From contig CANSAE010000002.1 of NCBI GenBank assembly GCA_947644595.1, positions 124,001 through 188,000 on the forward strand: 64,000 bases of DNA, in the 5' to 3' direction. The DNA is from an uncultured Clostridia bacterium. GTDB taxonomy: Bacteria > Bacillota > Clostridia > Oscillospirales > Oscillospiraceae. Made by a program: the position numbers and the translations under genes. Positions within the stretch are counted from its first letter, which is position 1. Each line of letters begins with the position of its first letter. Shown here piece after piece: positions 1 to 8,353 of the stretch. The notes under the pieces are model-generated. The model saw only the letters and a list, made by a program, of their open reading frames with translations. It was not told the DNA's origin and did not search any database.

Positions 1-1
1 G

Positions 2-391
2 GGCGACGGCGAGATTAACGAAGGCCTTGTGTGGGAGGCCATGATGACCGCCAACAAATATCAGCTGGATAATTACATCATGATTCTGGACAACAACGGC
101 CTACAGATCGACGGTACCTGTGACGAGGTCATGCCGCCCCTGGACCTCACCGCCAAGGCCGCGGCCTTCGGCTTCGAGACCTACGACATCGACGGCCACA
201 ACATGGCCCAGATCCTGGATACCTTTGATAAGATTCGTTCTGCCAAGAACGGCAAACCGAAGTTCATCAACGCCAAGACCGTCAAGGGCAAGGGCGTGGA
301 CTTCATGGAAAACAAACTGGAATGGCACGGCTCTGCGCCCAACAAGGAGCAGTATGAGGACGCCATGAGGCAACTGGAAGGGAGGGCATGA
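2..391 (+). CDS. Transketolase, N-terminal subunit (3' part only)
   Basis: The gene enters from the left edge and is open from base 2. It is the C-terminal ~129 residues of the thiamine-diphosphate-binding subunit of a split transketolase, which moves two-carbon ketol units between sugar phosphates in the cytoplasm. The first residues in the window carry the GDGE...NEG...WEA signature of the ThDP/Mg2+-binding region, and a later part reads KTVKGKGV followed by EWHG, typical of this family. Its stop overlaps the start of the next gene by 4 bases (ATGA), so the two subunits are translationally coupled. A full-length subunit is about 270-280 residues; about half lies outside the window. Confidence 0.93.
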   Translation, partial: GDGEINEGLVWEAMMTANKYQLDNYIMILDNNGLQIDGTCDEVMPPLDLTAKAAAFGFETYDIDGHNMAQILDTFDKIRSAKNGKPKFINAKTVKGKGVDFMENKLEWHGSAPNKEQYEDAMRQLEGRA

Positions 392-1329
392 GCATGGAAA
401 AAGGAAAGCTGATTGCCACCCGTGACGGCTTTGGCGACGAGATCGTGGAGCTGGGCCAGGCAAATCAAAGTATTTATGTCATCGACGCAGATATCGGCAA
501 GTCCTGCAAGACCGGCAAGTTCTCCAAGGCTCTGCCGGAGCAGTACCTTAATGTGGGCATCGCGGAGCAGAACGCCGCCGGCGTGGCCGCGGGTCTGGCC
601 ACCACGGGAAAGATCCCCTTTGTGGTCACCTACGCCGTGTTCGGTTCCCTGCGCATGTGTGAGCAGATCCGTCAGGAGATCTGCTACCCCAACCTGAACG
701 TGAAGATTGCCTGCTCCCATGGCGGCCTGACCCCCGCCAATGACGGCGCCAGCCACCAGGCCATTGAGGACATGGGCGTGCTGCGCACCATCCCCAATAT
801 GACCGTTATTCAGCCAGCGGACTACGTCTCCGCCAAAAAGCTGGTGCGCCAGGCCGCCAATGCCTACGGCCCTATGTTCCTCCGCTTCACCCGTGACGCA
901 GTGCCGGTCATCTATGATGAGGATCAGGAATTTACCATCGGCAAGGCCGTGCAGATTCGGGACGGCAAGGACGTGGCCATCATCGCCATCGGCGACACGG
1001 TCCGCCTGGCCATCGACGCGGCCAAAGAGCTGGAAGCCCAGGGCGTTACCGCCCGGGTGCTGGATATGCACACCCTCAAGCCCCTGGATACCGCCGCTGT
1101 GGCCGCCTGCATCCGGGACATCGGCAAGATCGTCACCGTGGAGGACCACAACATCCTCAACGGGCTGGGCAGCGCGGTGTGTGAGTGCGTGGCAGAGGCA
1201 GGTCACGGCGCGGTCCGCCGCATCGGCGTGCAGGACCAGTTCGGCCAGTCCGCGCCCTATGAGCGGCTGCTGGACATGAACGGCATTACTGTAGAAAACA
1301 TCGTTGCCCAGGCGAAAAGCCTGCTGTAA
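388..1329 (+). CDS. Transketolase, C-terminal subunit
   Basis: 313 residues, the normal size for the pyrimidine-binding plus C-terminal domain subunit of a two-gene transketolase; it pairs with the preceding subunit to form the active enzyme. Visible landmarks are the 'VGIAEQNAAGVAAGLA' block, whose Glu contacts the ThDP aminopyrimidine ring, the 'HGGLTPANDGASHQAIED' block, and a C-terminal domain from about residue 190 ('VAIIAIGDTV'). The ATG overlaps the upstream stop. In this operon with a TRAP transporter and a zinc dehydrogenase it is more likely a dedicated catabolic isoform than the housekeeping enzyme. That role is inference. Confidence 0.94.
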   Translation: MSMEKGKLIATRDGFGDEIVELGQANQSIYVIDADIGKSCKTGKFSKALPEQYLNVGIAEQNAAGVAAGLATTGKIPFVVTYAVFGSLRMCEQIRQEICYPNLNVKIACSHGGLTPANDGASHQAIEDMGVLRTIPNMTVIQPADYVSAKKLVRQAANAYGPMFLRFTRDAVPVIYDEDQEFTIGKAVQIRDGKDVAIIAIGDTVRLAIDAAKELEAQGVTARVLDMHTLKPLDTAAVAACIRDIGKIVTVEDHNILNGLGSAVCECVAEAGHGAVRRIGVQDQFGQSAPYERLLDMNGITVENIVAQAKSLL

Positions 1330-1364
1330 CGGTGCAAAATATCAAAAAGTAAGGAGATAGAACA

Positions 1365-2426
1365 ATGAAAAAGTGGATTGCCCTGCTCTTGGCCGTCGCT
1401 ATGCTGTTTACCCTGTGCGCATGCGGCCCCAAGACCGACAACAACGACAATCAGAACGACGGCGAGAACGACGCCAATAACGACGGCCCGAAGTATGATA
1501 CCCTGAGCATCATGCTCTCCTGCAACGGCCAGTCCGACACCGCCAATGACGTCATCGGCGCGAATCTGTTCAAGCAGTACATCGAAGAGCAGTCCGGCGG
1601 TGCCATCACCGTCACCGTGTACAACAACGACCAGCTGGCCGGCGGCGTGATGACCAAGGGCCTGGAACTCGTTATGGACGGCACCGTTCAGATCGACATC
1701 CACTCCACCTCCATCATTGCCAACCTGGATAACCGCCTGATGGTCAGCTGCCTGCCCTGGACCTTCGCGGACTATGACGCGGCAGAGGCTGCTTTCTTCG
1801 GCGAAGGCGGCGAGTTTGTGGCTTCCGTTCTGGCGGACAAGGGCCTGACCTACCTGGGCGCCCTGCACAACGGCTTCAAGGCCATGACCAGCGGCAAGGT
1901 CCAGATCACCAAGCCCGACGACCTGAAGGGCCAGAAGATCCGCACCCCCGGCGGCGACCTGTGGAACGGCTTCTGGGGCGCTCTCGGCGCTTCTCCCCAG
2001 GCCATGAGCTGGTCCGAAGTGTACACTGCCATGCAGCAGGGCACCATCGACGGCCATGACAACTCCCTGTCTACCATCAACTCTGCCAACGTGCAGGAAG
2101 TGCAAAAGTACATCACCCTGACCAACCACACCTACGAGGCCTTCACCTGGACGGCCAATACCGCCTGGTTCGACGGCCTGTCCGCTGACACCCAGGAGCT
2201 TATCCGCACCTGCGCCGAGCAGGCCTGCAAGGATGCCAACAAGCAGATCGTGGCCAGCATGGACCAGATCCGCACCACTTGGGAAGGCAATGGCTTCAAC
2301 GAGATTTACGAGCTCAGCCCCGAAAAGGTGGAAGTGTTCAAGACCGCTGTAGCTGACGTGACCAAGGAATACGCCGAGCTGTACGGCGAGGAAGCCTGCG
2401 CGGCCTTCGGCATTACCGTTTCCTAA
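1365..2426 (+). CDS. dctP: TRAP transporter solute-binding lipoprotein (DctP family)
   Basis: 353 residues. The N-terminus has a Lys-rich start, a hydrophobic stretch and an L-C-A-C lipobox ending at Cys20, followed by an Asn/Asp-rich linker (to about residue 45), so the protein is a membrane-anchored extracellular receptor. The body is DctP-like: 'GGVMTKGLELVMDGTVQ', 'KPDDLKGQKIRTPGGDLW', 'MSWSEVYTAMQQGTIDG' near residue 230 (the region carrying the carboxylate-binding Arg in characterised members). It captures an organic or sugar acid and hands it to the DctQ/DctM permease encoded directly downstream. The ligand cannot be read from sequence. RBS AAGGAGA lies 8 bases before the ATG. Confidence 0.93.
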   Translation: MKKWIALLLAVAMLFTLCACGPKTDNNDNQNDGENDANNDGPKYDTLSIMLSCNGQSDTANDVIGANLFKQYIEEQSGGAITVTVYNNDQLAGGVMTKGLELVMDGTVQIDIHSTSIIANLDNRLMVSCLPWTFADYDAAEAAFFGEGGEFVASVLADKGLTYLGALHNGFKAMTSGKVQITKPDDLKGQKIRTPGGDLWNGFWGALGASPQAMSWSEVYTAMQQGTIDGHDNSLSTINSANVQEVQKYITLTNHTYEAFTWTANTAWFDGLSADTQELIRTCAEQACKDANKQIVASMDQIRTTWEGNGFNEIYELSPEKVEVFKTAVADVTKEYAELYGEEACAAFGITVS

Positions 2427-2536
2427 TCATTCGGGAGACCACGATTTAGATTTGAGACCTGTTCTGGCTCCCTCGAATCCCGAGGGAGCCAGAAAGCCAT
2501 CACAGCAAAACCATTACAAGGAAAAGAGGGGAAGCA

Positions 2537-3040
2537 GTGAAAAAAGTAGTCAACTTCCTGAATCTGATCGAGGATAACATCTGCGCGATCCTTCTCGCGT
2601 ATATGACGATTACAGCGTTTATCAACGTGGTGGCGAGATATCTGTTTCTCGCCTCTCTGCCCTGGGTGGAGGAGCTCAACCAGGCCGGCCTGGTCATTTT
2701 GACCTATGTGGGCGCGGCCGTGGCTCTGAAGCGGGGGGCGCACCTGGGTCTGACCATTATCACGGACAAATTGCCCGAAAAGGCGCAGGATATTGTATTT
2801 ATCCTGGGCTGCATCGCCGGCATCTTTTTCTGCGTTGTCGGCTTCAAATACGGCTATGCCATGGCGGCCCGGGAATTTGCCAGCAATGTGCGCACCCAGG
2901 GGATGCAGTGGCCGGAGTTCCTGTACGCCATGTGGCTGCCCATCGGCTGCGGTGTGCTGGGGATTCGTCTGGTGCAGCAGATCTACTATGCCGTGAAACG
3001 GCTTATGGAGAAGGGGGAGAGTGCTGAATGGCGGCCTTAG
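2537..3040 (+). CDS. dctQ: TRAP transporter small permease (DctQ family)
   Basis: 167 residues with four hydrophobic segments (about 15-35, 45-65, 85-107, 125-145), the standard DctQ topology. 'FINVVARYLF...LPWVEELNQAGLV' is the usual family signature in the first half. It forms the membrane subunit that partners DctM in Na+-driven TRAP transport. The start is GTG at 2537, preceded by AGAGGGGAAG. The end overlaps the DctM start by 13 bases, indicating coupled translation. About 110 bases separate it from dctP; that gap holds no clear terminator. Confidence 0.92.
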   Translation: MKKVVNFLNLIEDNICAILLAYMTITAFINVVARYLFLASLPWVEELNQAGLVILTYVGAAVALKRGAHLGLTIITDKLPEKAQDIVFILGCIAGIFFCVVGFKYGYAMAAREFASNVRTQGMQWPEFLYAMWLPIGCGVLGIRLVQQIYYAVKRLMEKGESAEWRP

Positions 3041-4314
3041 TGTTATTTGGGACCTTCTTCCTGCTGCTTTTGTTGAATGTTCCCATCGCCATTTCCCTGG
3101 CGGTGTCCAGTATTCTGACCATGATGGCCGGGCACCTGCCCATGACGCTGGTGGCGACGAATCTGTATTCCGCGGCGTATAAAAGTGTGCTGCTTGCCAT
3201 CCCGTTTTTCATTCTGGGCGGCAACATCATGGAAAAAAGCGGTATTTCCGCCCGCCTGATCGACTTTTTCCGGTCCCTGGTGGGGCATACGAAGCACGGC
3301 ATGGCGATGGTGTGCGTCATCGTGGCCTGCTTCTTCGCGGCCATCTCCGGTTCTGGCCCGGCCACCGTGGCGGCCCTGGGCGCGACGCTGATTCCCGCCA
3401 TGGCAAACGCCGGCTATGAGAAATCCACCGCCGCGGCATTGATGTCCACCGCCGGAGCCATCGGCATCGTCATCCCGCCGTCCATCACCTTCGTGGTGTA
3501 CGGCTCCGTCACCGGCACGGGTATCGGCGCGCTGTTCATGTCCGGCATCGTGCCCGGCATCCTCATCGGCATCGTCATCTACTTCTCCGTGAAAATCACC
3601 TCCCGGGGCCGGGAACTTCACAGCGCTCCCAAGGCCACCGGTAAGGAGCGACTGAAAGCCTTCTGGTCCGCTCTGGGCGGCATCATGATGCCCGTCATCA
3701 TCCTGGGCGGCATTTACCGCGGCGTATTCACCCCCACGGAAGCGGCGGCTGTTGCTGCAGTCTATGGCTTCATTGTGGGAATTTTCATCTACCGCAGCCT
3801 GAAGTTCAAGGATATCATGGATATCCTCCGGGATTCCGTGTCTCAGACCGCAGTGGTCATGTTCATCATCGGCGCGGCCGCCGTGTTCGGCAACACCCTG
3901 ACCGTCACAGGCATCGCCGCCAAAGCCAGTGCCAGCCTGGTAAGTCTCGCCGCTGGCAACAAGTATATCTTCCTCATCCTCATCAATATCATCCTGCTCA
4001 TCGCCGGCTGCTTCCTGGATGCCAACTCCGCATTGTACATTCTGTGCCCCATCCTGTTCCCGGTGGCTATGTCTTTGAACATCAATCCGGTGCATCTGGG
4101 TGCGGTGATGGTGGTCAACCTGGCCATCGGCCTGGTGACGCCGCCGGTGGGCGCCAATCTGTTCGTGGGCTGCGGCGTGGCCGGCATCCCGCTGAAGGAT
4201 ATGATCAAAAAGGTCTGGCCCTTCGTGCTGGCGTGTGTCCTGGTGCTGCTGCTGGTGACCTATGTGGAGCCGGTCTCCACCTTCCTGCCGAGCCTGATGA
4301 AACCCGCGACCTAA
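3028..4314 (+). CDS. dctM: TRAP transporter large permease (DctM family)
   Basis: 428 residues and about twelve membrane segments, the usual size of the ion-coupled transport subunit. Family blocks include 'LLAIPFFILGGNIMEKSGIS' (residues ~50-70), 'AAISGSGPATVAALGATLIPAM' (~110-132), 'GVFTPTEAAAVAAVYGF' (~230-247) and 'INPVHLGAVMVVNLAIGLVTPPVGANLFVG' (~350-380), the last part of the Na+/substrate region. It overlaps dctQ and lies 25 bases before the zinc dehydrogenase. With DctP/DctQ it would import the substrate oxidised by the downstream dehydrogenase; that link is inference from position. Confidence 0.95.
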   Translation: MAALVLFGTFFLLLLLNVPIAISLAVSSILTMMAGHLPMTLVATNLYSAAYKSVLLAIPFFILGGNIMEKSGISARLIDFFRSLVGHTKHGMAMVCVIVACFFAAISGSGPATVAALGATLIPAMANAGYEKSTAAALMSTAGAIGIVIPPSITFVVYGSVTGTGIGALFMSGIVPGILIGIVIYFSVKITSRGRELHSAPKATGKERLKAFWSALGGIMMPVIILGGIYRGVFTPTEAAAVAAVYGFIVGIFIYRSLKFKDIMDILRDSVSQTAVVMFIIGAAAVFGNTLTVTGIAAKASASLVSLAAGNKYIFLILINIILLIAGCFLDANSALYILCPILFPVAMSLNINPVHLGAVMVVNLAIGLVTPPVGANLFVGCGVAGIPLKDMIKKVWPFVLACVLVLLLVTYVEPVSTFLPSLMKPAT

Positions 4315-4339
4315 TTTTGAGAAAAGGGGCTGTTTTACT

Positions 4340-5368
4340 ATGAGAGCAGGATATATCCCTGCCATCGAAGAAGCCGAGTTCCGGGACGATATGCCGGAAC
4401 CTCAAATCGAAAAGGCAAATGAAGTGAAGATCCGTGTCCGCAACTGCGGCATCTGCGGCTCCGAGGTCCACGCCTATAAGGGCGTACACCCCTTCCGCAT
4501 CCCGCCCCTGGTCTCCGGCCATGAAGTCGCCGGAGACGTGGTGGAGGTCGGCAGCGCCGTCACGGAGTTCAAGCCCGGCGACCGTGTGGTGGTGGAGCCC
4601 CATTACGGCTGCGGCGAGTGCTGGTACTGCAAGCACGGACTGTATAATGTGTGTACCAGCAAAAAGGTGCTGGGCGCCGGCGGCTGGTCCGGTGGTTTGG
4701 GCGAGTATATCGTCACCCCGGAGCAGACGGTGCTGCATCTGGCGGATAACCTGAGCTACGAGGAGGGTGCCCTCATCGAGCCCGTGGCCAATGGCATGTA
4801 CGCCGTGCGCAACACCGAGATCACTCCGGAAACCACCATCGCCATCATCGGCTGCGGCCCCATCGGCGTAGGCGACTACCTGTGCGCCAAGCTCTATGAT
4901 CCGAAGCTGATCGTCATGATCGACGTGGCGGACTTCAATCTGGAAAAGGTCCGGGAAATGGGCTGCGAGCACACCATCAACAGCCGGAACGAGGACCTGA
5001 AGGCCAAAATTCTGGAGCTTACCGACGGCGTGGGCGTGGATGTGACCTTCCTGGCCTACGGCGACGCCCCCACCCTCCAGCAGGCGGCGGAGATCACCCG
5101 CCGGGGCGGCACCATGGTGCAGCACGCCCTGATGCTCGACGGCGTCGGCTTCCCGTACCAGGTTCACCAGCAGCATGAGCTGGACTTCAAGGCCTACAAC
5201 ATGTACCAGCATGAGGACTTCGAGCTCATCGCCCAGGCGATTGCCGAGGGCCGCATGGACCTGAGCCACTTCGTGACCCAGCGCTACCCCATCGAGCAGT
5301 TCAAGGAAGCTATGTACATGGCGGACAAACGGCCCGAACCGGTATTAAAGGTCATGATGAGCTTTTAA
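4340..5368 (+). CDS. Zinc-dependent alcohol/polyol dehydrogenase (MDR superfamily)
   Basis: 342 residues. The catalytic-zinc region has Cys39 in 'GICGSEVH' and His61-Glu62 in 'SGHEVAGDV'. A structural zinc site is complete at Cys91, 94, 97 and 105 (CGECWYC...C). The cofactor fold shows 'IIGCGPIGVG' near residue 170 with an acidic residue about 22 positions on ('MIDVAD'), suggesting NAD. The family includes sorbitol, threonine and L-idonate dehydrogenases that oxidise a secondary alcohol of a polyol or sugar acid. Last gene of the transketolase-TRAP operon, closed by a strong terminator 12 bases on. Substrate unassigned. Confidence 0.9.
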   Translation: MRAGYIPAIEEAEFRDDMPEPQIEKANEVKIRVRNCGICGSEVHAYKGVHPFRIPPLVSGHEVAGDVVEVGSAVTEFKPGDRVVVEPHYGCGECWYCKHGLYNVCTSKKVLGAGGWSGGLGEYIVTPEQTVLHLADNLSYEEGALIEPVANGMYAVRNTEITPETTIAIIGCGPIGVGDYLCAKLYDPKLIVMIDVADFNLEKVREMGCEHTINSRNEDLKAKILELTDGVGVDVTFLAYGDAPTLQQAAEITRRGGTMVQHALMLDGVGFPYQVHQQHELDFKAYNMYQHEDFELIAQAIAEGRMDLSHFVTQRYPIEQFKEAMYMADKRPEPVLKVMMSF

Positions 5369-5380
5369 AATTTAGAACAA

Positions 5381-5416
5381 AAAAATGCCCGATTCCTTTT
5401 GGAACCGGGCATTTTT
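5381..5416. terminator. Bidirectional intrinsic terminator
   Basis: A 16-bp, near-perfect stem (one G-T pair) around a TTTT loop, with A-tracts on the left and T-tracts on the right, so it can end transcription from both the + strand operon and the convergent - strand PPC-domain gene. Confidence 0.9.
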
Positions 5417-5424
5417 ATTCCCTG

Positions 5425-5904
5425 TTACTTGGTCCTGGGAGTCAAAATCGGCAGATCCAGCTCGGGGTCCACGATGCGCTCCATCTCCACACCATCCAGC
5501 TCCTGGATCACCGCGTCGATGGTGATGAGCACCGTAGTGCCGGTGGTGAGGTGCCCGCCCATGACGTGGCCGTCGGGGTCGCTGAACGCGGCATGGACGT
5601 GCAGATTGATCTCGCCGCTGGGGTCATGGCAGATGACGCCGGACGCGGCCAGCAGCTCCATGGGGCCGGGCAGCTCCATAGGGTCGCCGTAGCCCACGCC
5701 GGTCTTGCTGCCGGGCATATTTACCGCGGTGCACAGCCGCACATGGGACAAGCTGCCCAGGGCGCTGACGATCACGCCGTTTTTGATGCCCGCCTCCTCG
5801 CAGGCCTCCTGCAGGCCCTCCAGCAGCCCCATGCCGGGCTTAAGCCGCACGGCGATGGTCCGCCCGGGCTTCCCGTAAGCGATGACAGGTTTCGTGTGTT
5901 CCAT
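5425..5904 (-). CDS. PPC/DUF296-domain DNA-binding-like protein
   Basis: 159 residues covering one PPC (DUF296) domain: an early 'RTIAVRLKPGMGLLEGLQEACEEAG' block, then 'NGVIVSALGSLSHVRL' and a C-terminal part with 'HVHAAFSD...VMGGHL' carrying the conserved histidines. In plants the domain accompanies AT-hook proteins; bacterial single-domain members are trimeric and of unknown role. The start chosen is 5904 because GGAGGAA sits directly before it; longer readings run into the repeat at 6011-6040 and have no ribosome site. Function unassigned. Confidence 0.8.
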   Translation of the reverse strand: MEHTKPVIAYGKPGRTIAVRLKPGMGLLEGLQEACEEAGIKNGVIVSALGSLSHVRLCTAVNMPGSKTGVGYGDPMELPGPMELLAASGVICHDPSGEINLHVHAAFSDPDGHVMGGHLTTGTTVLITIDAVIQELDGVEMERIVDPELDLPILTPRTK

Positions 5905-6010
5905 TGTAAGTTCCTCCTTCATATGTTTATCGCTCAATGGCGATAGATTCCCATGTAAAATGTTGGTCCTTGGCATAATCCGGGCTTGCCCCGGCACCCA
6001 TTTAGAATCC

Positions 6011-6040
6011 GTAGGGACGGGTTTCAAACCCGCTCGGGAC
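6011..6040. repeat. Dispersed GTAGGGG-type palindromic repeat, copy 1
   Basis: A short palindrome (CGGGTTT-C-AAACCCG core) beginning GTAGGGACGGG. Related copies occur at 14011-14038 and, as an inverted pair, at 17531-17609. All are intergenic. It resembles REP-type extragenic elements. A second small hairpin (CCGGG/CCCGG) lies just to its left at about 5981-5995. Confidence 0.7.
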
Positions 6041-6045
6041 ATTGT

Positions 6046-6453
6046 TCACAGCCCCCGCAAATACCCCTCCAGCATCAGCGACGCGGCCACGGCATCCACG
6101 TTTTTCCGGTGGTCCTTTTCCTTCCGCCCGTTGGCGTGGAGCACGGCGTGGGCCTCAATGGAGGATCGCCGCTCATCCCAGAATTTGACCTCCAGCCCGG
6201 TCTCGGCGGTGAGGATCGCCGCGAATTCCCGGCTCAGCGCAGCGCGCTCGCCCTCGGTGCCGTCCATATTCTTCGGCAGCCCCAAGACCAGCAGCCCCAC
6301 GTTCCGGGCCTGCACTTCTTCCGCGATGCGCTTTGCCGCCCGCTCCATATTCCCGCCGTTCATCGTCCAGGCGTCGCCCACCAGAATCTGCCGCTCGTCG
6401 GACACGGCCAGCCCGATGCGCCGGTCGCCATAATCGATTGCCATCACTCTCAT
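6046..6453 (-). CDS. ruvX: Putative Holliday junction resolvase / pre-16S rRNA nuclease RuvX (YqgF)
   Basis: 135 residues, the usual length. The RNase H-like fold shows 'AIDYGDRRIGLAVSD' at the N-terminus with the first catalytic Asp, 'VLGLPKNMDGTEGERA' in the middle and 'WDERRSSIEAHAVL' carrying the second acidic site. The family is an RNase H-fold nuclease implicated in rRNA 5' maturation and recombination. The start overlaps the folC stop by 4 bases (ATGA), so the two are co-translated. Downstream lies the dispersed repeat and then the PPC gene. Confidence 0.93.
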   Translation of the reverse strand: MRVMAIDYGDRRIGLAVSDERQILVGDAWTMNGGNMERAAKRIAEEVQARNVGLLVLGLPKNMDGTEGERAALSREFAAILTAETGLEVKFWDERRSSIEAHAVLHANGRKEKDHRKNVDAVAASLMLEGYLRGL

Positions 6454-7724
6454 GCGTCCACCTCAAAATACTTCCGCACCTCGGCCATCATGTACAGCGA
6501 CCCGCAGGCCACCACGACGCCGTGCATGAACTTTGCCCGGAACTCCGCGCCTGCGGCCCCGGTGGCCACGGTGTCCGCCACGGCCACCCAGTGGTCCCGG
6601 TCGGACAGATAGGCCGCCAGCTCCGTATCTCGCAGGGCCCGGGGGGAATCCGGCTGCACCACCACGAAGTCCACGGCCACTTCCTTGAGCATGTCCATCA
6701 TTTTCCGCCAGTCCTTGTCCGCCAGCACCCCCACCAGACACACGATGCGCTGCCCCGGCAGATAATGCCGGATGCCGTCGCACAACGCCTCCACGCCCTG
6801 GGGATTGTGGGCCCCGTCCACGATGACAACGGGGTCCCGGCCCACCACCTCGAACCGGGCGGGCCAGCGGGTGGCGGCGAAGCCGGCTTCCAGCGATGCG
6901 TCGGAGATGTTCCACCCCCGGCGGCGCAGAATCTCCACGGCTTCCAGCGCCACGGCGGCGTTGCGCAGCTGATGGGCCCCCAGCAACTGCATGGTCAGCA
7001 CAGGGCCGTTTTTGTAGCGGAAGCTCTGCCCGTCCAGAGAATCCGACAAAGACACAATGTCCCCGAAGGACGCCACGGACAGGCTTCCGCCCTGCTGTTC
7101 TGTCATGTCCCGGAGGACGGCCATGGCCTCCGGGTCGCTGTCATAGGCCGCCACGGGCGCGCCAGGCTTGATGATGCAGGCCTTTTCCCAGGCAATCTGA
7201 GCGACGGTGTCCCCCAGATATTCCGTGTGGTCCAGCCCGATGTTGGTGATAACGGCGCACTCGTCCTGTTGGATGAGATTGGTGGCGTCCAGCCGTCCGC
7301 CCAGCCCAGTTTCCAGCACCACGATATCGCACGCCTCCCGGGCGAACCAGAGAAACCCCGCCGCCGTGATGAGCTCAAATTCCGTGGGCTTGTCCTCCAT
7401 GGTGTCGGCCACGGGGCGCACCTGCTCCACCACCTCCGCCAATGACTCGTCGGAAATGGGCACGCCGTTTATTTGCATCCGTTCGTTGAACCGGGTAATA
7501 AACGGCGAGGTAAACAGCCCCGTGCGATAGCCCGCGGCAGTCAGCACCGACGACAGCAGCGCGGAAACGCTGCCCTTCCCGTTGGTCCCGGCGATGTGGA
7601 TATATTTCAAATCATTTTGGACATTTCCCAGCCCATTCATGAGGGCGGCAATGCGCTCCAGCCCCGGCCGGGAACCCTGCCAGGCCACGCTGCTGATATA
7701 GTCCAAAGCTTCTTCGTAGGTCAT
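6450..7724 (-). CDS. folC: Bifunctional folylpolyglutamate synthase / dihydrofolate synthase
   Basis: 424 residues, normal for FolC/MurC-like ligases. The ATP-binding loop is 'IAGTNGKGSVSALLSS' near residue 45, followed by 'GLFTSPFITRFNERM', 'GLGGRLDATNLI' and the C-terminal-domain motif 'VIVDGAHNPQGVEALC'. It adds glutamate residues to folates and may also make dihydrofolate. The start at 7724 has AGGAGA 8 bases upstream; longer readings extend into a promoter-like AT-rich spacer. First gene of the folC-ruvX pair, divergent from the sigma-factor gene. Confidence 0.95.
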   Translation of the reverse strand: MTYEEALDYISSVAWQGSRPGLERIAALMNGLGNVQNDLKYIHIAGTNGKGSVSALLSSVLTAAGYRTGLFTSPFITRFNERMQINGVPISDESLAEVVEQVRPVADTMEDKPTEFELITAAGFLWFAREACDIVVLETGLGGRLDATNLIQQDECAVITNIGLDHTEYLGDTVAQIAWEKACIIKPGAPVAAYDSDPEAMAVLRDMTEQQGGSLSVASFGDIVSLSDSLDGQSFRYKNGPVLTMQLLGAHQLRNAAVALEAVEILRRRGWNISDASLEAGFAATRWPARFEVVGRDPVVIVDGAHNPQGVEALCDGIRHYLPGQRIVCLVGVLADKDWRKMMDMLKEVAVDFVVVQPDSPRALRDTELAAYLSDRDHWVAVADTVATGAAGAEFRAKFMHGVVVACGSLYMMAEVRKYFEVDA

Positions 7725-7870
7725 GATGGGTCTCCTGTCAATCAAATCGCATCTATTATAGCACCGCGGCCGGAAAATGACAATCGGGACAAAAATTTTC
7801 TCCCGGTGAAACATTTTCCGGGGTACAATGGATATTAAAAGTGAACCCAGTCAGAAAGGAGGGACCGCCC

Positions 7871-8353
7871 TTGCGGGACCGGGAGGAATTCACCCGGCTG
7901 GTGAGACAGTACGTGGATACGGTCTACCGGGTGGCTTACGGCGCTCTGCGCTCCGCCGCCGACGCCGAGGACGTGACCCAGAACGTGCTGCTGAAGCTCT
8001 GGCGGACAAACAAGCCCTTTGACGGCGACGCGCATATCAGGCACTGGCTCATCCGCGTGACCGTGAATGAATGCAAAAAGGCGTTTTTGTCTCCCCTGCG
8101 CCGGGAAGTACCCATTGAGGACGTGGCGGAGCGCCTGACCTTTGAAACACCCGAGCACAGCGCCTTATTCTATGAGGTGATGGCCCTGCCGAAACAGTAC
8201 CGGGTGGTTTTGCTGCTGTATTACTACGAGGACTATTCCACCGCCGAAATCGCGCGGCTTTTGCGCCTGCCTCCGGCCACGGTGCGCACCCGGCTGGCCC
8301 GTGGGCGGGAACGGCTGAAACACATTTTAGAAGAACAGGAGGAACTGCTATGA
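7871..8353 (+). CDS. ECF-type RNA polymerase sigma factor
   Basis: 160 residues from a TTG start. TTG 7871 is preferred because AAAGGAGGG ends 7 bases before it; the alternative GTG at 7841 has no ribosome site. Region 2 spans about 5-70 ('VRQYVDTVYRVAYGALRSAADAEDVTQNV..LW') and region 4 about 100-155 ('LPKQYRVVLLLYYYEDYSTAEIARLLRLPPATVRTRLARGRERL'), a clear helix-turn-helix. It directs RNA polymerase to a stress or envelope regulon. A TACAAT box lies at 7824-7829. It overlaps the next gene by 4 bases, the usual arrangement of an ECF sigma factor and its membrane partner. Confidence 0.9.
   Translation: MRDREEFTRLVRQYVDTVYRVAYGALRSAADAEDVTQNVLLKLWRTNKPFDGDAHIRHWLIRVTVNECKKAFLSPLRREVPIEDVAERLTFETPEHSALFYEVMALPKQYRVVLLLYYYEDYSTAEIARLLRLPPATVRTRLARGRERLKHILEEQEELL

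Noticed and set aside
5905..6042. N-terminal extension of the PPC-domain protein
   Set aside because: It translates the dispersed repeat and skips the GGAGGAA ribosome site placed directly before 5904.
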